Source: Ascaris suum
Lineage: Eukaryota > Nematoda > Chromadorea > Rhabditida > Ascarididae
Reading direction: 5' to 3'
Assembly (NCBI GenBank): GCA_013433145.1
Contig: CM024179.1
Span: forward strand, 1 to 64,000
Length of the DNA: 64,000 nt
The notes under the pieces are model-generated. The model was given only the letters and a program-made list of their open reading frames with translations. It was not told the origin of the DNA and did no database searches. The translations under genes and the position numbers were made by a program. Shown piece after piece: positions 34,209 to 46,356 of this stretch. Each line of letters begins with the position of its first letter. Within the stretch, counting starts at the first letter, position 1.

Positions 34209-37200
34209 GTATGTGCACTTTGCCGTGTTTTGTTGAGATAGAACTTCCAGAGCTTCTTTGCTTCACGGGTGGAGAGGATTGGCGGGATGCACGTGTCTGA
34301 GATGTTCCTTGAAAATTCACTCATGTTTTTCAACGCGTCATTTTCCTCACTTACTTGCTCTTTTGACCGACATTACCTGCTAATAATGTAAATAATAGTG
34401 TGTTTGACTAAGATTAATGAATATAACATGCTGCTGTATAAGATTTTCTTTTTTTTTTGCTATATAAGATTTTCACGCTCTTCACAGCGTTGTAGCTAGT
34501 CATCTGTGGTGTACAGCAACAGATGACTCGAAGTCACTCGCCATCAGCGTCGAGCTTCAGTGACGTGAACCAATCGGTCGGTCATACAATTTTGAAAGGG
34601 AATCACGAAGGCTCTCGCTTATGACAATAGCAAGGCCACTTTCTTCCTTGTCCTCGTTCTAGTAGTTTTGATTCATTTTCTTCACTTCTTAGCATTTCCA
34701 CTCACTCGTAAAATAATATCGGATATTGGTTCATAAGCAAGATAATTTCTCACTCTTTATTCGCTCACATATAGAGAGCAATATGAATACACTGCCTGAA
34801 AAAATAACGATATACCTGTATTTAACAGCAATACGCATATCTAATATCATATAATTTGAAGGATATTCTTGTTGCATCTCATCGCATTTTCTGAGCAATA
34901 TTCTAGTTTTATTTCATTATGCTCAGTTGCTTTGTAATGCTTGACCACACGAGGTGGACGGTAAACCAATCAAAAAATAAATATTTCGTCAGCTCGGGCG
35001 CAATTTTCAAGTTCAATTTCCTGTTCAGAATCGGCAAATCTATTCGGTAATAGGTGTCAAAAAAGCGGTCCCGATGATTTACTTTGGTCCATTCTTTGGT
35101 TGAAAAAATAAAAGCAGAAATCTTGCTGGCAAGAAAAAAAGTAATGCGATTGGTTTATGCTATCTTAAGTCACCATTGATATTCAATTGATAGTTATGTG
35201 AAGTTCGTCAAAAGTGGAATGGTTGCGAAATGTGAAATCCATCTGAGCTAACACCCACCTATGAAAAGCACATAGTCAAGTTGTTTATTAGGATTATTTT
35301 CCATTTCTAATGCTGCTAATCATAGGAGCTATTATCAGGAGGCATCATTTTTGATCAGTTCATGAATTCATTTACTTATACTTTGAATGATTTATTGCTA
35401 TCATCAGCGGTTATTGAATTCAGATTTTTTTGCACTCATCAAACATCGTTATGCAAATCGATCAGCTGGCAAGAGGGCATTCGCATCTCAGTGAGTTTGG
35501 CATTCCACTCAACGCAACAACAGATGACAACTTCTCCGGTGAAATGATCAAATTGACATTCAACGGTTGAAAAAAGCGAAACGAAAAACTGGCACTTTTG
35601 CGGCAAATTCAAGATCGAACGAAACGAGGTATGGACAGAAACCGAGAAATTGGTAGGGATTTTCTTCGAAAAGATTTTGCCACTTGCTTATTAAGAAGGT
35701 AGTATTATGAAAAATGACTTAATTCATAGGTAGTTGTCTGACCTTGGAGTCAGCGAATTGCAATGGGTAGGTCTTAGGTATACACTTGACGACAGCTGAA
35801 AACGTTAGTTTCCCTTCTGTTGCAGTGAAAAGTCTTTTGCGATATATACCTTTTCGATTTCACTCACTATTCCTTCTTCTGCATCACTTCTGTCTTAAGA
35901 AAATCCCTTTAACAATTCGTTTTTTCCTTTTCCAGTCCTACCGTTGACCATAATATTCGAGCAAAGACTTGTCACAGTTGCTGCAGTTAAAAAAAAGCTT
36001 GCACTCAACATTCTCTGTCGTTATCGCCATTCATTTCCTCTGTTATAGAGAGAGGCCAGGTTTACTGAGGTCTATAATCTTTCAAAATCTATTTTCTTAA
36101 ATTATCGAGTCACATCACCTACAGTATCATTTTGGAAAGCGTTTAGAGCGTTATGGAAGAAATCATTTGTGACCACTTTGAACAGATGCTACATTCGTGC
36201 ATCGATGTGCAGAATTTGCATATATGTCTGTCAGCACAAAATCTAGAACATCTAAAGCAGTCAACTTCAATGAATTAATTATTGTTCAATTATGTTCAGA
36301 TATAATGACCTGCCAGTTTTGGGACTTCGTTTTGTACGTCTTTGCACAGTTGATTCCGTTAGACGCTTCACATTTTAACTCGCTATAGTTGTGCAATCGG
36401 ATAGTTAAGCGGTGCGTTTAGGGCAAAGGGTGAAGGAGGGGGGAGGAGGGGTGGGGAGATGGACAGAGAAGATGAAAATGAATCTCTCCCTCAGCGAAGA
36501 AGAAAGTAGAAGAATTCGGAGAACCTCCATCCTGTGTGGATGGGGAATTCGAGGATTTCACTAGTTTTTGCGCTTTGTTACAAATAGAGTGCCTCAAAGA
36601 TGGATGACATTGACCACAAAATTTTGGCGATCTCAAGTTTATACAGTTGTGCGTTGTTAAATTGTTTCAGGTGTCGTCTGCTGACTTTGTAGTGTGATGT
36701 TTTCACAAATGCATTCGGCTTATAGAGTTTTTTTTTTTTTTTGCGATGAGAGGTGCCAGGTTATTGAGTAATTGTTGAATGAAGTGAATCTTTCTTGAGG
36801 GATTTTTTTTAATTGGGTTGCTTATTATTGCCTTAGATGGGACAGCTTGTCATTACCGATTCATAAATCCCACCTTTCTCATTGGTCTTTTCCAAGTTTT
36901 TCCTTATTTCTGTTCGTTGAATTTCGAATCTGCTGTCTATTGTCTCCACTCCATGCCTTCTGTTGAAAAACCTCAATTTTTGTTTAAGTGAATCTAATCA
37001 AACCGTAAAATTACGACTTTTCTGTTTTTTCAGACGCGAACAGGTTTACGTTAGTTTAAAATCGTTCAACCAGATTTAAATTGGAACGCTATCATTTGAT
37101 TGTATTTTTTTCTATGTGACATTTCTTTCACCAGACATAGCAGTTTTATAGAAGCATCCTCAGACACTGGGAAGTCCAACTCAGGGCCATGAGCTTGACT

Positions 37201-37592
37201 GTCATTCATCGGATGAGCGTGTTTATTTGCGTATCTAGGCGCATGTGTTACCTGTGCTCAAAATTGACTGCAATAGCTGCATTAAACATCGCTTTCAACA
37301 TACTGGCTGCAACCTAGTAATGATTCTGCTAGAACGGCTATATCTGCGTTCCACTCAGAGTTCTTTGAGTGAAATGCCGATGCGACCACTATTATCCCTA
37401 ATAAGCTGAGGTGAATATTTTCTTGAAAGATAAAAGTTTCGCAGTAAAATAAAAGCTGCCTATAGCAAGAAAGTTGCCTTCTTGTAGCGCAGTAGCACTA
37501 CAAGAATGATTAGAGGTTCCCTCGATACCTCTTCTAGGCGCTCTGCTGCAAGGTCTTCGTTTGGCGAGCGACTACTGGCTTATGTAATGCAG
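34209..37592. other. Intron-like interval, no exon recognised
   Basis: AT-rich mixed sequence. It contains a purine-rich G-run stretch at about 36420-36470 (GAAGGAGGGGGGAGGAGGGG) with quadruplex potential. Short open frames at 35362 and 36197 have no motif. This interval is missing from unit 1. Confidence 0.45.
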
Positions 37593-37717
37593 AGTTCATT
37601 TAAGCAAAGCGAAATATTTGTCTGTATCGTTCGAGACCAGCAAAGGACGTGTCGTATTCCCGGAAGCTCGTATTGCATCTATCGATGGTCCTTCACGCAT
37701 TTCCTTCAAGTTTCTTA
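37593..37717 (+). CDS. Laminin-G domain start exon
   Basis: After TATGTAATGCAG the frame reads VHLSKAKYLSVSFETSKGRV, then VFPEARIASIDGPSRISFKF. A string ending in I-S-F-x-F after a short spacer is the usual second and third strand of a laminin-G domain. The 3' border is unclear: no GT lies at the expected point, and CTTAG|GCTTGC would be a poor GC donor. Reading on reaches a stop after about ten codons. Orientation and position between the F5/8C exon and the 39272 laminin-G exon support one gene. Confidence 0.45.
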
Positions 37718-38111
37718 GGCTTGCACCCCTTCATGCATTTTGCTTGTTGTGACATTCAACTCGACCTATAGAGGGGTTTTCGTTTCTATCGAATTATTCG
37801 CCGGTAGAATAAGGTAAGTAATTTTTTTTCCTTTTTCCATGGTATAAACTGGATAAGCGCCGATTGTATGCTCATCAGGGTTGATAACAAAAACTAAACC
37901 TAGGCAATATACTTCATTTTAATCCAACTCCTACTTATCGCTTCATTTTGTTTTGCAACCGAATACCATTATCACCCATGAGATGAAGTGCGAATTGAGG
38001 ACTGTTAGGTGCATTGACATATCCGCCTTTGACAACTAGTGGCCACAAATTTGAGACTCAGATTTGGGTCTAGATCAGACTTAGGTCGTGATTTATTGTC
38101 ATTACTCAGAT

Positions 38112-38345
38112 TTAGGTATGAAGTAAGATTTTAGCACATTTATACATTTCCACAAGTTTGCACTTCCGAACCACATTATGGCGAAGCGACGTAGGTGTAC
38201 ACTCGTGTACTTGTCCGCCCGTCTGTCTGCTTATCCGTTTATCGTAGATTTTAAACTTTGAAACTGCTGATGCTAGAATTGCGTTTAGTGGATGTAATCG
38301 TCGTAGAAGTCTCTTGCGCTCTCCTTCAAGTTCACGCACGGTCAT
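38112..38345 (-). CDS. Small open frame, unit 2 copy of 4041-4274, 77 aa
   Basis: The same 77-residue frame beginning MTVRELEGERKRLLRRLHPL, with one visible residue change (PTSLRH for PTWLRH). No family recognised. Likely a chance open frame held by recent duplication. Confidence 0.2.
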   Translation of the reverse strand: MTVRELEGERKRLLRRLHPLNAILASAVSKFKIYDKRISRQTGGQVHECTPTSLRHNVVRKCKLVEMYKCAKILLHT

Positions 38346-39271
38346 TCAAAAACTTTACAGCGCGAATTTAACCAAAATTTTATGGAAGATTATCCACGGC
38401 GGATGTAATAAATCGATAAGAATTATTAAAATCATTTTGAATCTTTAGCGAATTGCAATTGCAGATATAGTTTCGGGTTCGGCTCTCGATTCGAATCGGT
38501 CATGTCGCGTGTATTACCTGCGAAGCAAACCCTCAGTGATATGCGATGGCATTCACTACTTATTTACCAGGTTTATTCGATCATTTTAAATTCGCGCTGT
38601 AAATTTTTTTTTTCGTTTTGGGGTAGGAATAATGACATGTTGGTGAGGTAGAACTTAATAATCAAATTATAATTTAGAGTCGCTTCCTCGTCATTAATTA
38701 ATTCATTAGTTGCAACAACTAGACGTTCAGTAAGGAAAACGCAAAAGAGTGAGATAATCTGTGATTGATCTCTCTTTACTTTGATAACTTTATAATTAAA
38801 AGGAATTTCTCACTTTTTTGAATAACCGCTCAGCCACGAGGCTTCTTCATACGGCAAAGTTACTTGTTGTTGATTGTTTATACTGGCTCAAAACAAGTTT
38901 CTTCATTGCATTTTCAAGCAAAAAACTTCATACACTTAATAAAACTGAAGCAATTATTCTTCACAATAATGGCATGCTACCAGTAAAAGTGACGGAGCTG
39001 TTCCTAGAAAATTGGATTAGTATTGAACCAGTGATAAGATATCATAAAATCTTTTATATAGCGATCGTGAAATTGATATTTTAATAACATCCTTGCGGAA
39101 AATTTTAAAACACCTACGCTTAATTTATCAGATTTTTTTTTTTGAGGTCGCAGCCTTTTGTCGTCCATTATTGACCATGTTTGGTCATTTTATCTAGTCC
39201 CAGTTGCCTTTAAACGATTGCTAAATGAAATGATGAGTATGCCTCCTTCTTTAATTAATCGGATTTTGCAG

Positions 39272-39408
39272 AACACAGTAAATGGCGAACATCATATATT
39301 GATCGATAATACGAGCTCTATGACGGACAATGTTGGGGGACACGTGGCTAGACTAGAACGACAGTTGTTCCTCGGCGGTCTCCCTCCCGGCGTGCCGTTA
39401 TCACCGAG
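39272..39408 (+). CDS. Laminin-G domain exon, unit 2 (intact frame)
   Basis: A 137-base exon between GGATTTTGCAG and CCGAG|GTAATC. Frame: NTVNGEHHILIDNTSSMTDN, then HVARLERQLFLGGLPPGVPL and SPR. The L-F-L-G-G-L-P box after a D-N-x-S loop is typical of laminin-G domains, which bind carbohydrate or partner proteins outside the cell. With the F5/8C exon (34077) and the LamG start exon (37593) it could belong to a neurexin IV/Caspr-like gene. A perlecan-like gene is an alternative because Ig exons follow. The frame is open here and broken in unit 1. Confidence 0.65.
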
Positions 39409-40379
39409 GTAATCAGGCTATCCATAAAATTATATCATGCGGTCCAACATTTTTTGTGTGGTGTTATTGGCATGCTTGTGTAGTAAGTGGAATGTATGCG
39501 TAAAGTCTTTCGCATATGGGCTTTCTCGCTATCTGAAAAAGAGGCTCTACGGTGAAGGGAAAAATGTGGCGTATGTGAAATTTTCAAAAATTGCTCCCAT
39601 AACATCAGGTAAAATATAAATTCAAAGATGCGCTCCTACAAATTTCGACAGATGGAAAATCTTTAATTTCAAGCCTTGTTCTTGTTTGTCCTAGTACGTA
39701 GTGGACGTGCTTTCATGACATTAATGCAGCAAATCGAACCAGCGTAATGTCTGCCAACGTCGTCACTACGTCGGTTTTTTGGTTTTCTTAGACGTTGTAA
39801 GCGCAACAATTGGTGTCTTCTGATTACCTTTTGACGACAAGTGAAGACCGAAACCGCGAGTTTTTTTCCCTCCAGGCAAATGCTAAATCAATGACTTATC
39901 CTCGATGCTTCCACTTATCGTTATTTGTTGCTTAGATCAGGAAGGTTGAAGACCGGGGAGTCGGAATTTGTCCACGGAGGGGGCTTTTGTTGTTGTAAAA
40001 TCTTTGTTTCAAAAACAAAGCAAGGAACGCTCAAAACATAATACCAAACAAAAGAAGTAAAGCATGCGCTCACGATGATTGAGATACGAACTCATAGATT
40101 TTTCCGAGCTCGTAATGATTTAGGTGAGTTGTGAGCGCAAGTACACTTAGAGCTGAGACCACATCACAAGGAAATTTCATTCCGCACTCTGTTGATCCGA
40201 AGATGCGAAGAGTATTAGCTGGATTTAAGGCAATGACTCGCGGAAACAGTTGAAAGTTATGAGCTGACAGTAAATTACACCGATTAGAATCAAAAAATAT
40301 TGAATCGAATTTATTTCAATATCAGAGAAAGAGTCAAGCAATATAATTTAATTTAAGGCGGCCACATTGAAGCGATTGT

Positions 40380-40900
40380 AAGCCGAAAATATATTTACGT
40401 TTCACTTATATTTATTTACGTTTTTACTTATGTTTATCTTTAAACTTTACAGTTCTTTTTATGTTTGTATTTATATTCATATTTATAATTTATATTTATT
40501 TACATCTTCTTATTCATATTAATACTAATTTATATTTATCTTTTATCAGTAGTTTATTTATATTTATCTTTATCTTGTAATTTATATTTATCATAGTCTT
40601 TTTGTTTATATCAATATTTGTCCGCACATTTATATTTATATTAATAGTTTATATGATATTATTACTTTTATCCTAATCATTTCTTCGAAGATTTTATTAT
40701 TATTTTTATTTATAGTTTTCTATTTATCGTTGTGTTTATATTACTATTGATATCTATATTTGTAACTTATATTCACTTTTATCTTTATATTTCTGTTGAT
40801 ATTGATGTTGATATTTGTATTTATAGTTTGTACATGTCATTATCTTTATACTTATAATAATATTTGTATTTTTATTGGAATTATGTTTGCGTAATGTTTC
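40380..40900. repeat. TTTATATT low-complexity tract
   Basis: Irregular repeats of TTATATTTATATTTAT type with variants. The tract resumes at 41240-41500. The minus-strand open frame 40754-40981 is a by-product rich in I, K, N and Y. Confidence 0.75.
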
Positions 40901-41018
40901 TAGGAACATCAGAAATGTGTTGGTGGTCCCCGTACTTAACGATCTGTCGACGCTTCTAAGCAATCGGAAGTGTTCGTGCATAGACTGACTGATGAAAATA
41001 TAGAATAACTTATTTCAG

Positions 41019-41148
41019 GACGCACCTTCGGCTGATTACTCTAGGGTGTGTCGAAGACGATTTGAAACGTGAATGATGTGGAAATGGGGCCTCCGTTTTC
41101 AACCAGTCACAATCGGAAATGTTGCGGCTTTAAGAGAAACCCGTCAAG
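41019..41148 (+). pseudogene. Possible laminin-G end exon, broken
   Basis: Flanked by ACTTATTTCAG and GTCAAG|GTAAGC, both good splice sites, yet all three frames contain stops. One frame gives HLRLITLGCVEDDLKRE and another then gives NDVEMGPPF. A glycine-cysteine near a laminin-G end followed by a spacer would fit a domain terminus with a frameshift around 41070. Speculative. Confidence 0.25.
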
Positions 41149-41239
41149 GTAAGCAATTTTCCTTGATATTTTCGTCGAGTGCTTTTATCGATGCGAAATC
41201 ATTTGATTTTGCATCAGGTGTTGATTAAAAGTATTTCGA

Positions 41240-41500
41240 AAAGTTATATATGTATTCATAATTTATATTTATATTCATTTATATTTAAATTCATGTCAGT
41301 ATTTTAGCTTAAACTTACATTTATATTTACATTAATATTGATATTTGTATTTATATTTATGTTTATATTTATGATTTCAATTTATTTGCATACTTATTAA
41401 TATTTATACTGATATGCAAATCCAAATTTATATTCCTTTTTTTATTTCAATTTATATTTATAATTTATGTTTTTCAATATATCTTTGTTTATATATTTGT
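41240..41500. repeat. TTTATATT low-complexity tract, second part
   Basis: Same style as 40380-40900, with ATTTATATTTATATTCATTT and similar runs. Lies just after the possible exon at 41019, so these AT tracts occupy both flanking introns. Confidence 0.7.
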
Positions 41501-42495
41501 TTATGATGATGTGCAAATGCTTATACTCCATAGCCATTTCTCTCTTCTATTAACATCATGATACGCTTGCAATTTGATGTAATCGTAAATTATGATTTTG
41601 CATATTCTGTTCAATTAAAATCAGTTGTATGCAAATTTATTTTGCAATAATTTCATAAACCGAAATGCTAGCACAATAAATAAGTTTTTCAGCGTTATTC
41701 TAAATTATCATCATCTGCGATTGCTCGCAATACCGCAGTGACAGCATCCTCGGCAGATCTTCCAGCGTAATATAAGAGCAGACCTACGTATTTCCTCATC
41801 TTTATGTGCTTTCTAGGAGTGTTGGTCATTACATGAATTGGTTAAGTCATGCGAAAATCTCCCTTATATCTACACTGCAACATCCGTTCTTATACAGCAG
41901 TTTCAATGAGTCGTGAAATGGTTATAGTGCAGTATTGAAACATATGATATGTTGAAATGACAGAGTGCCTAAACACGATCAAATAATAAACTCGATAGTC
42001 AATTGGCTATGAGACGAGCTTTTGTTTCTCTCGTTGCTTTCGGTAGTTTGAGGTAGAGAAGACGATTTAGCAAATTTGCGCTCTTTTTTGTAGTTTATTG
42101 ATGATGACCGATTGCAGTTGCATTCGATAAGGGAAAACGATGGTCGACTAATCTTTCAACATATTAAGTTATTCATGTAGCAAAATAGAAGGCTGAGGTA
42201 ATGCTCAACTAACCTTAAAATGATGCTGATATCTGGGATGCAGCCTGAACTTTAAAAGTGGTATGTTTCTGCGGTGCTTGTGATTTCATAAATAGGGCAT
42301 TAGCTGACATAGCTCAGAGCTTTGTCGTTAAGCTGCGCTCATGAGTTATTTGAAATCACAGGCATAGTCGCCTGAGTGACAATTTTATATTGAAGAGATT
42401 TGAAGCTGATAATAAGGTAAGTAATTGCCATAGTTCAACTTTATAAAACGCTTAACGAATATGATATGTTGAATATGATTTAGGTATGAAATGAG

Positions 42496-42616
42496 AAACG
42501 AACGACGTTCGTATCATCAGCCGGCGAAGAGAATGCCGGCAATTATCGTTGTACAGTACGCAATAAAGCTCGTCAGGCTGAGAAAAGGTCCGACGTTCGG
42601 GTGTTTTTGGAAGCAG
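42496..42616 (+). CDS. Ig-domain exon (strands E-G)
   Basis: Frame: KRTTFVSSAGEENAGNYRCT, then VRNKARQAEKRSDVRVFLEA. N-A-G-N-Y-R-C-x-V-x-N-K is the F strand of an I-set Ig domain with its cysteine, followed by the G strand. The 5' border is unsure: the better acceptor, GATTTAG (42483), would put a TGA in frame at 42487, so I start after ATGAG at 42495. The 3' end has no GT. CAG|GCGAGT is a good GC-type donor, and using it joins the next Ig exon in phase. Similar domain chains occur in hemicentin (him-4) and twitchin/titin-type proteins; I cannot choose between them. Absent from unit 1. Confidence 0.65.
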
Positions 42617-42622
42617 GCGAGT
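42617..42622 (+). promoter_or_regulatory. Probable non-canonical GC splice donor
   Basis: GCAG|GCGAGT at the end of the Ig exon. Bases around it follow the donor consensus except C for T at position 2. Splicing from here to the acceptor ending at 44713 joins phase 1 to phase 1 (G + AG gives E) and leads directly into the next Ig domain. No GT donor is available in the right place. Confidence 0.5.
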
Positions 42623-44471
42623 TCTTTTTATTTGTTTTTGCTAAGCTGAATCCTTTGAAATTTTCATAATCTCAGTGTTATGTTTCACAGTTTAGAATGC
42701 TGAAAAGAATTAAGTGCGGAAATAATTCACATAAGAACATGTGTAAATTTTTTGAACATGATTAAGCCCCTTATAAATTTTCTATGGCTCCATATCATGT
42801 ACAAGTTTAATCTGATTGATTGAATTTTTGTCGAAATAAATGAGTAGAATTTGCACTTGAATATACAACTTTGAAGCAAGTAAATATGAGAAAGTGAACT
42901 CCAACGTACCAACTCTAGAGTTATTCACCCGACTTCGACAAAAAGGGTATTTGTCCTTTATAATAACACAGATGAGATCTATTTAGTATTCCTCCTCACT
43001 TCCACCAGTCTAGAAAACCGTGCTTGCAGTTTAAAATATTTGCATCTTGAAGCATCACAGATTGGAATTCTCTGAGGCACTCATTCTCTTTATGCGTTTC
43101 ACAAATTTTGCCCGAATGTAAACAATTTTTTGTCGTTTAGTATTTGCTTGATATAGAAAGCGCGTGTTTCGCTCAGAGAGTGATATAAAATGAAGATTAT
43201 TTAAAGAAAAATAAAGTTCCAAAGTTTGAAGTGGAGTTTGCATATTTTCGACAAAAAGTCGGTCAATAGCAGTGCAGCTGTGAGTGTGGCGATCATTATT
43301 AGTTTAAAGGCAGTGAAAAGCTCGGTGGCCTTCTTTTCTATGCGTTAGTTTCATATTTCGATTTCAAGGCCATAATTTCTCTTTGATAATTTCTTATTCG
43401 GTGGCTGTTCTTTCAGTTATGCAGACTGACGGAATATAAGATGAAATCTTTTATTTGCGATACGAATACAAAAACTTTGAGGAAGGGTGGAACGAGGACG
43501 AGGAAATTCGCTGGTAAGGTTTAATCGAAATTTCGAGACACTTGTAAAACGATGTTTTTCGATAGTTTTTACTTGTGATCGATGTGTTCTATGAACATTT
43601 TTAGAAATAGCAACATATATAACCTATGTTTTTGTAATTTCAGTGTAGTTTCATGGCACGTTTTCTATTCCTAGTGATGTGAAATACTTTGCAAATTCAA
43701 CGTAGTTTCCAGAGTAAAAGAGGTAATGGACTGTTCGATTCTCTACGCTGATGACGTCTTCCGCCAAAGCATAGAATATCACTTCGTCATAAGTAGGCAG
43801 TTTGCTAATATAGCAGAATAAATTTTCCATTTCTTCGAGAAAGTTATCAAAATCATACGCGTGTAATTAGTAAATGTGATTGGAGAATTTTCCATTACTT
43901 GTAGTTAAATATCGCCGATAATGAATTGATCGTGTATGGATGTCAAGCGAAATAACACGACAAGATCGTGTGGAATATCGATGTGCTATTGTCAGTGAGA
44001 ATGGCAACCGTAGTGTGAGCACGTTCTTGGAAACTAGAGGTGGGTGACTACCTGTTACATTTACTTTTTAATGATAAAATATTTCTGTGATATTTTAGTA
44101 AGACCGACGTTCATAGTAGAAATTCTAAAATCTTTCATTGTCAACAATGGAAATTTGTCAATGAATGGAAACAGTGATTGCATCTAGTTCCGTTTTTTTT
44201 TTTAGGTTCGGACTTGAAAGCACGTCGTGTTGAAAGAACTTTGTATTTTGTCTGTAGGGAATCGCAGTGCAGTTCCATTTAATGTTATTTTCGTCTTCGA
44301 TATGTTTGTAAATTTTTTGACGTTTGTATCTGACATCACTGGCTCATAATTTTCGGTTTTTGTTAAATTTTAGCTCTATAACATCTATTTCTTTATTATA
44401 CTATTTTTCATGTTTCTGCTCGTTTTTCTTATGTGATAGATTAGTTTAATATAAGCCATATTTCTGCTTCA
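42623..44471. other. Intron-like sequence of block B
   Basis: No exon recognised. Duplicated in unit 1 from 43024 on, with scattered substitutions and small indels (for example an extra 60-70 base piece at about 44283-44320 relative to unit 1). Confidence 0.45.
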
Positions 44472-44693
44472 TTGGTATGCAGTAGATCAGAAAACGCTTC
44501 AACAGAAAAATATTTGCGATTGCGAACTTCAAATGACAATCTTTTGATGCACAGTAGAGAGATGCTGAGTGTAGCTCCTATTCTATACGAAATTCTTTCC
44601 TGCTCAAAGTGGCAGCATTTAAAAGAGGAGTTATTGCAACTATGTGGTTATGCCAAGAAGCATTTTCTTAGGGCGCTGTTTCCGTTCGTTTGA
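44472..44693 (+). CDS. 73-aa open frame, function unknown
   Basis: An open frame with a protein-like stretch, MLSVAPILYEILSCSKWQHL then KEELLQLCGYAKKHF, ending 20 bases before the acceptor of the next Ig exon. The unit 1 counterpart (about 7080-7275) has several frame-breaking indels, so selection is not evident. Not recognised. Confidence 0.2.
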   Translation: MVCSRSENASTEKYLRLRTSNDNLLMHSREMLSVAPILYEILSCSKWQHLKEELLQLCGYAKKHFLRALFPFV

Positions 44694-44713
44694 AAATTGA
44701 AATGATCTTGCAG

Positions 44714-44853
44714 AGCCGACGCCGCAAATAACATCAATCAGAAATGAATCGGTGGCAGTGGGGATGGCAACATTTCTTCATTGCACAACACAACTGAAGA
44801 TTCCTACCATTCAACGGACACGTGATGGCAACGTTATCATCAACTCCCATTGA
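44714..44853 (+). pseudogene. Ig-domain exon (strands A-C), unit 2
   Basis: Acceptor ATCTTGCAG, then AG completing a Glu codon with the previous Ig exon, then PTPQITSIRNESVAVGMATF, LHC and RTRDGNVIINSH. The entry proline, B-strand cysteine and C-strand RDG turn of an Ig domain are present. A TGA at 44851 interrupts the domain. The only nearby donors are weak (GGCAAC|GTTATC, or TGAGCG|GTTCGT after the stop). The matching unit 1 exon shares the stop, so the stop predates the duplication, or the exon ends earlier than I can see. Confidence 0.55.
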
Positions 44854-45373
44854 GCGGTTCGTGCATAAATTTGCAATGCTTTAGTATTCGTTTGTGATGA
44901 AAAAACGCTACAGAAGGGAAGGTATAAATTTTAGCAAGTGCAAATAGCGGTATAGAGAAGTCTTATTGCAAGTGAAGTTTCGAATCATTGCAGAAAAATT
45001 ACTTAGCTCTTATCAACACATAATCAGTTGTCGTTTTGAGCGCAAAAGTAAATGCTAGTGTGGGGATTTGCTCGTGAGGCGGCAACTGATTGCGAATTGC
45101 TTTAGAAAATTCACCTCCATGTTTAACAAGAGTTGATCTCGTTGGCCGCTCACTTCGTCGCAACAACCAAGTGCACATATTTCTGATCATGTGCCCTTTC
45201 AAAGCGTCCTTCCTGCAACCTTTCCACTCAGCAGCTAGTGGAAAGTTTGCTGGAAATGATAGAATTTATTGCAGGAAATGGATTTGCATTGTTGAAATTT
45301 AATGCATTGCCATAACGTTCTCAGTTCCATTCGTATATCTAGCTTTTCTGGTGTCACTTGCTAATTTTTACAG

Positions 45374-45502
45374 TTCGAAGCTATGTGACAAAGGGAGTGA
45401 TAGCTATCGCGTTAAGAATGATGCTGGTGAGAGTCGCGTCGATTATAAACTACTGCTTTTGCCACCTGCAGAAATAAGAATGCTCGACAAAGACAACAAC
45501 GG
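45374..45502 (+). CDS. Ig-domain exon (strands F-G) plus start of the next Ig domain
   Basis: Acceptor ATTTTTACAG, phase 1. Frame: SKLCDKGSDSYRVKNDAGES, then RVDYKLLLLPPAEIRMLDKD. D-x-G...Y-R-V-x-N-D-A-G-E-S is an Ig F-G turn, and the double proline with hydrophobic run is the spacer between tandem Ig domains, as in hemicentin-type chains. Odd: the F-strand cysteine is valine here and two extra residues sit before the tyrosine. A donor at ACGG|GTGTGT is likely, although the frame stays open to 45590. Strands D and E that should precede it are not seen. Unit 1 lacks this exon. Confidence 0.55.
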
Positions 45503-46164
45503 GTGTGTGAAATTAATTCATTTTTCTGCTGGAAGAATTCCGGAAATAACAGGCAGTCACCCACTTGAAGTGATCCGTTTCATAAAGTAAAGCTTTCGTA
45601 TCACGGAAAGCATAGAATAAAATTATAGGTCTTCTTAAGAAATTATGTAAAGGTTTTGGTGCAAAAAATTTCAGGTAGGTTATATGCGAAAAAATCTGAT
45701 CAATTAAGTGAGTATGTAAACTTTAAGCAACCAAATGTCTTTTGAATTCATTCATTGCTTAGAACAGCTTCCGAGAGCACTCATCTATTCGAATTTCATA
45801 CGAAGAGAAATGCACAGCTAATCTATGGTAAAAGTGACGCGAACTTCTCCTAAACATTCCGTTCTATATGAAAGTTTTTTTTTTAAACTTTTATACTGCA
45901 TTTTAGGTTTAAATCGTGATCCCATAATGACGGCTGCTTCCTGCGGAAGACGATATAAAAGGGAATAAAATGACCGCTAATTAGGGAGAGCTAACGAGCA
46001 CCGATAGTAATTCTTTAAAAAGTGTAGCATTAAATTTAAAAAATTCAATTAAATGAAGCATAAAAGTCGTATAAATTAGTCAGTAAATTAGTACCTTATA
46101 AAAATTTCAACTAATCAGCTAAAATTTGATGGATAAGTCACTTCATGAATCGAATAATTTTCAG
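45503..46164. other. AT-rich interval, no gene recognised
   Basis: Many short A/T runs. No motif or convincing exon. Confidence 0.5.
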
Positions 46165-46356
46165 TGAATGCGGAAGTGCGTCGCCAAGAAGAGGAATTGA
46201 CAGATGCAAAAGCAACCGTCGCATCTCTTGAAGGAGACCTCACGGATGCAAATCACCGCTTGAAAACAATCGAAGAGCAATATGCAACCTTGAAGCTCGA
46301 TAACAGCAATTCTTGCCTAATCTGATGCCTTCAAAAGACAGTTTGATGTGCTCAAC
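46165..46356 (+). pseudogene. Coiled-coil exon, frameshifted
   Basis: Between AATTTTCAG and CTCAAC|GTAAGT (a perfect donor). The frame reads NAEVRRQEEELTDAKATVAS, then LEGDLTDANHRLKTIEEQYA and TLKLDN. Leucines fall in heptads with abundant E, K, D and R, an obvious coiled coil. It then hits TGA, while a shift of one base restores SDAFKRQFDVLN up to the donor. The style fits myosin-tail, rootletin or other long structural coiled-coil proteins; the family is not determined. Either a pseudogene or one indel error at about 46310-46322. Confidence 0.55.

Larger units (their letters stand above)
39601..43023. other. 3.42-kb segment present only in unit 2
   Basis: The part of block B lost from unit 1. 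Holds the low-complexity TATTTATATT tracts, a possible laminin-G remnant (41019-41148) and an Ig exon (42496-42616). Confidence 0.85.
37898..45037 (+). repeat. Segmental duplication block B, unit 2 (long form)
   Basis: Near-identical to 3827-7622 at both ends. The central 39601-43023 stretch is present here only. The left edge lacks the inverted 60-base insertion seen in unit 1. The right edge continues into unique DNA (TCGTTTTGAGCGC) and not into satellite. Confidence 0.92.
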
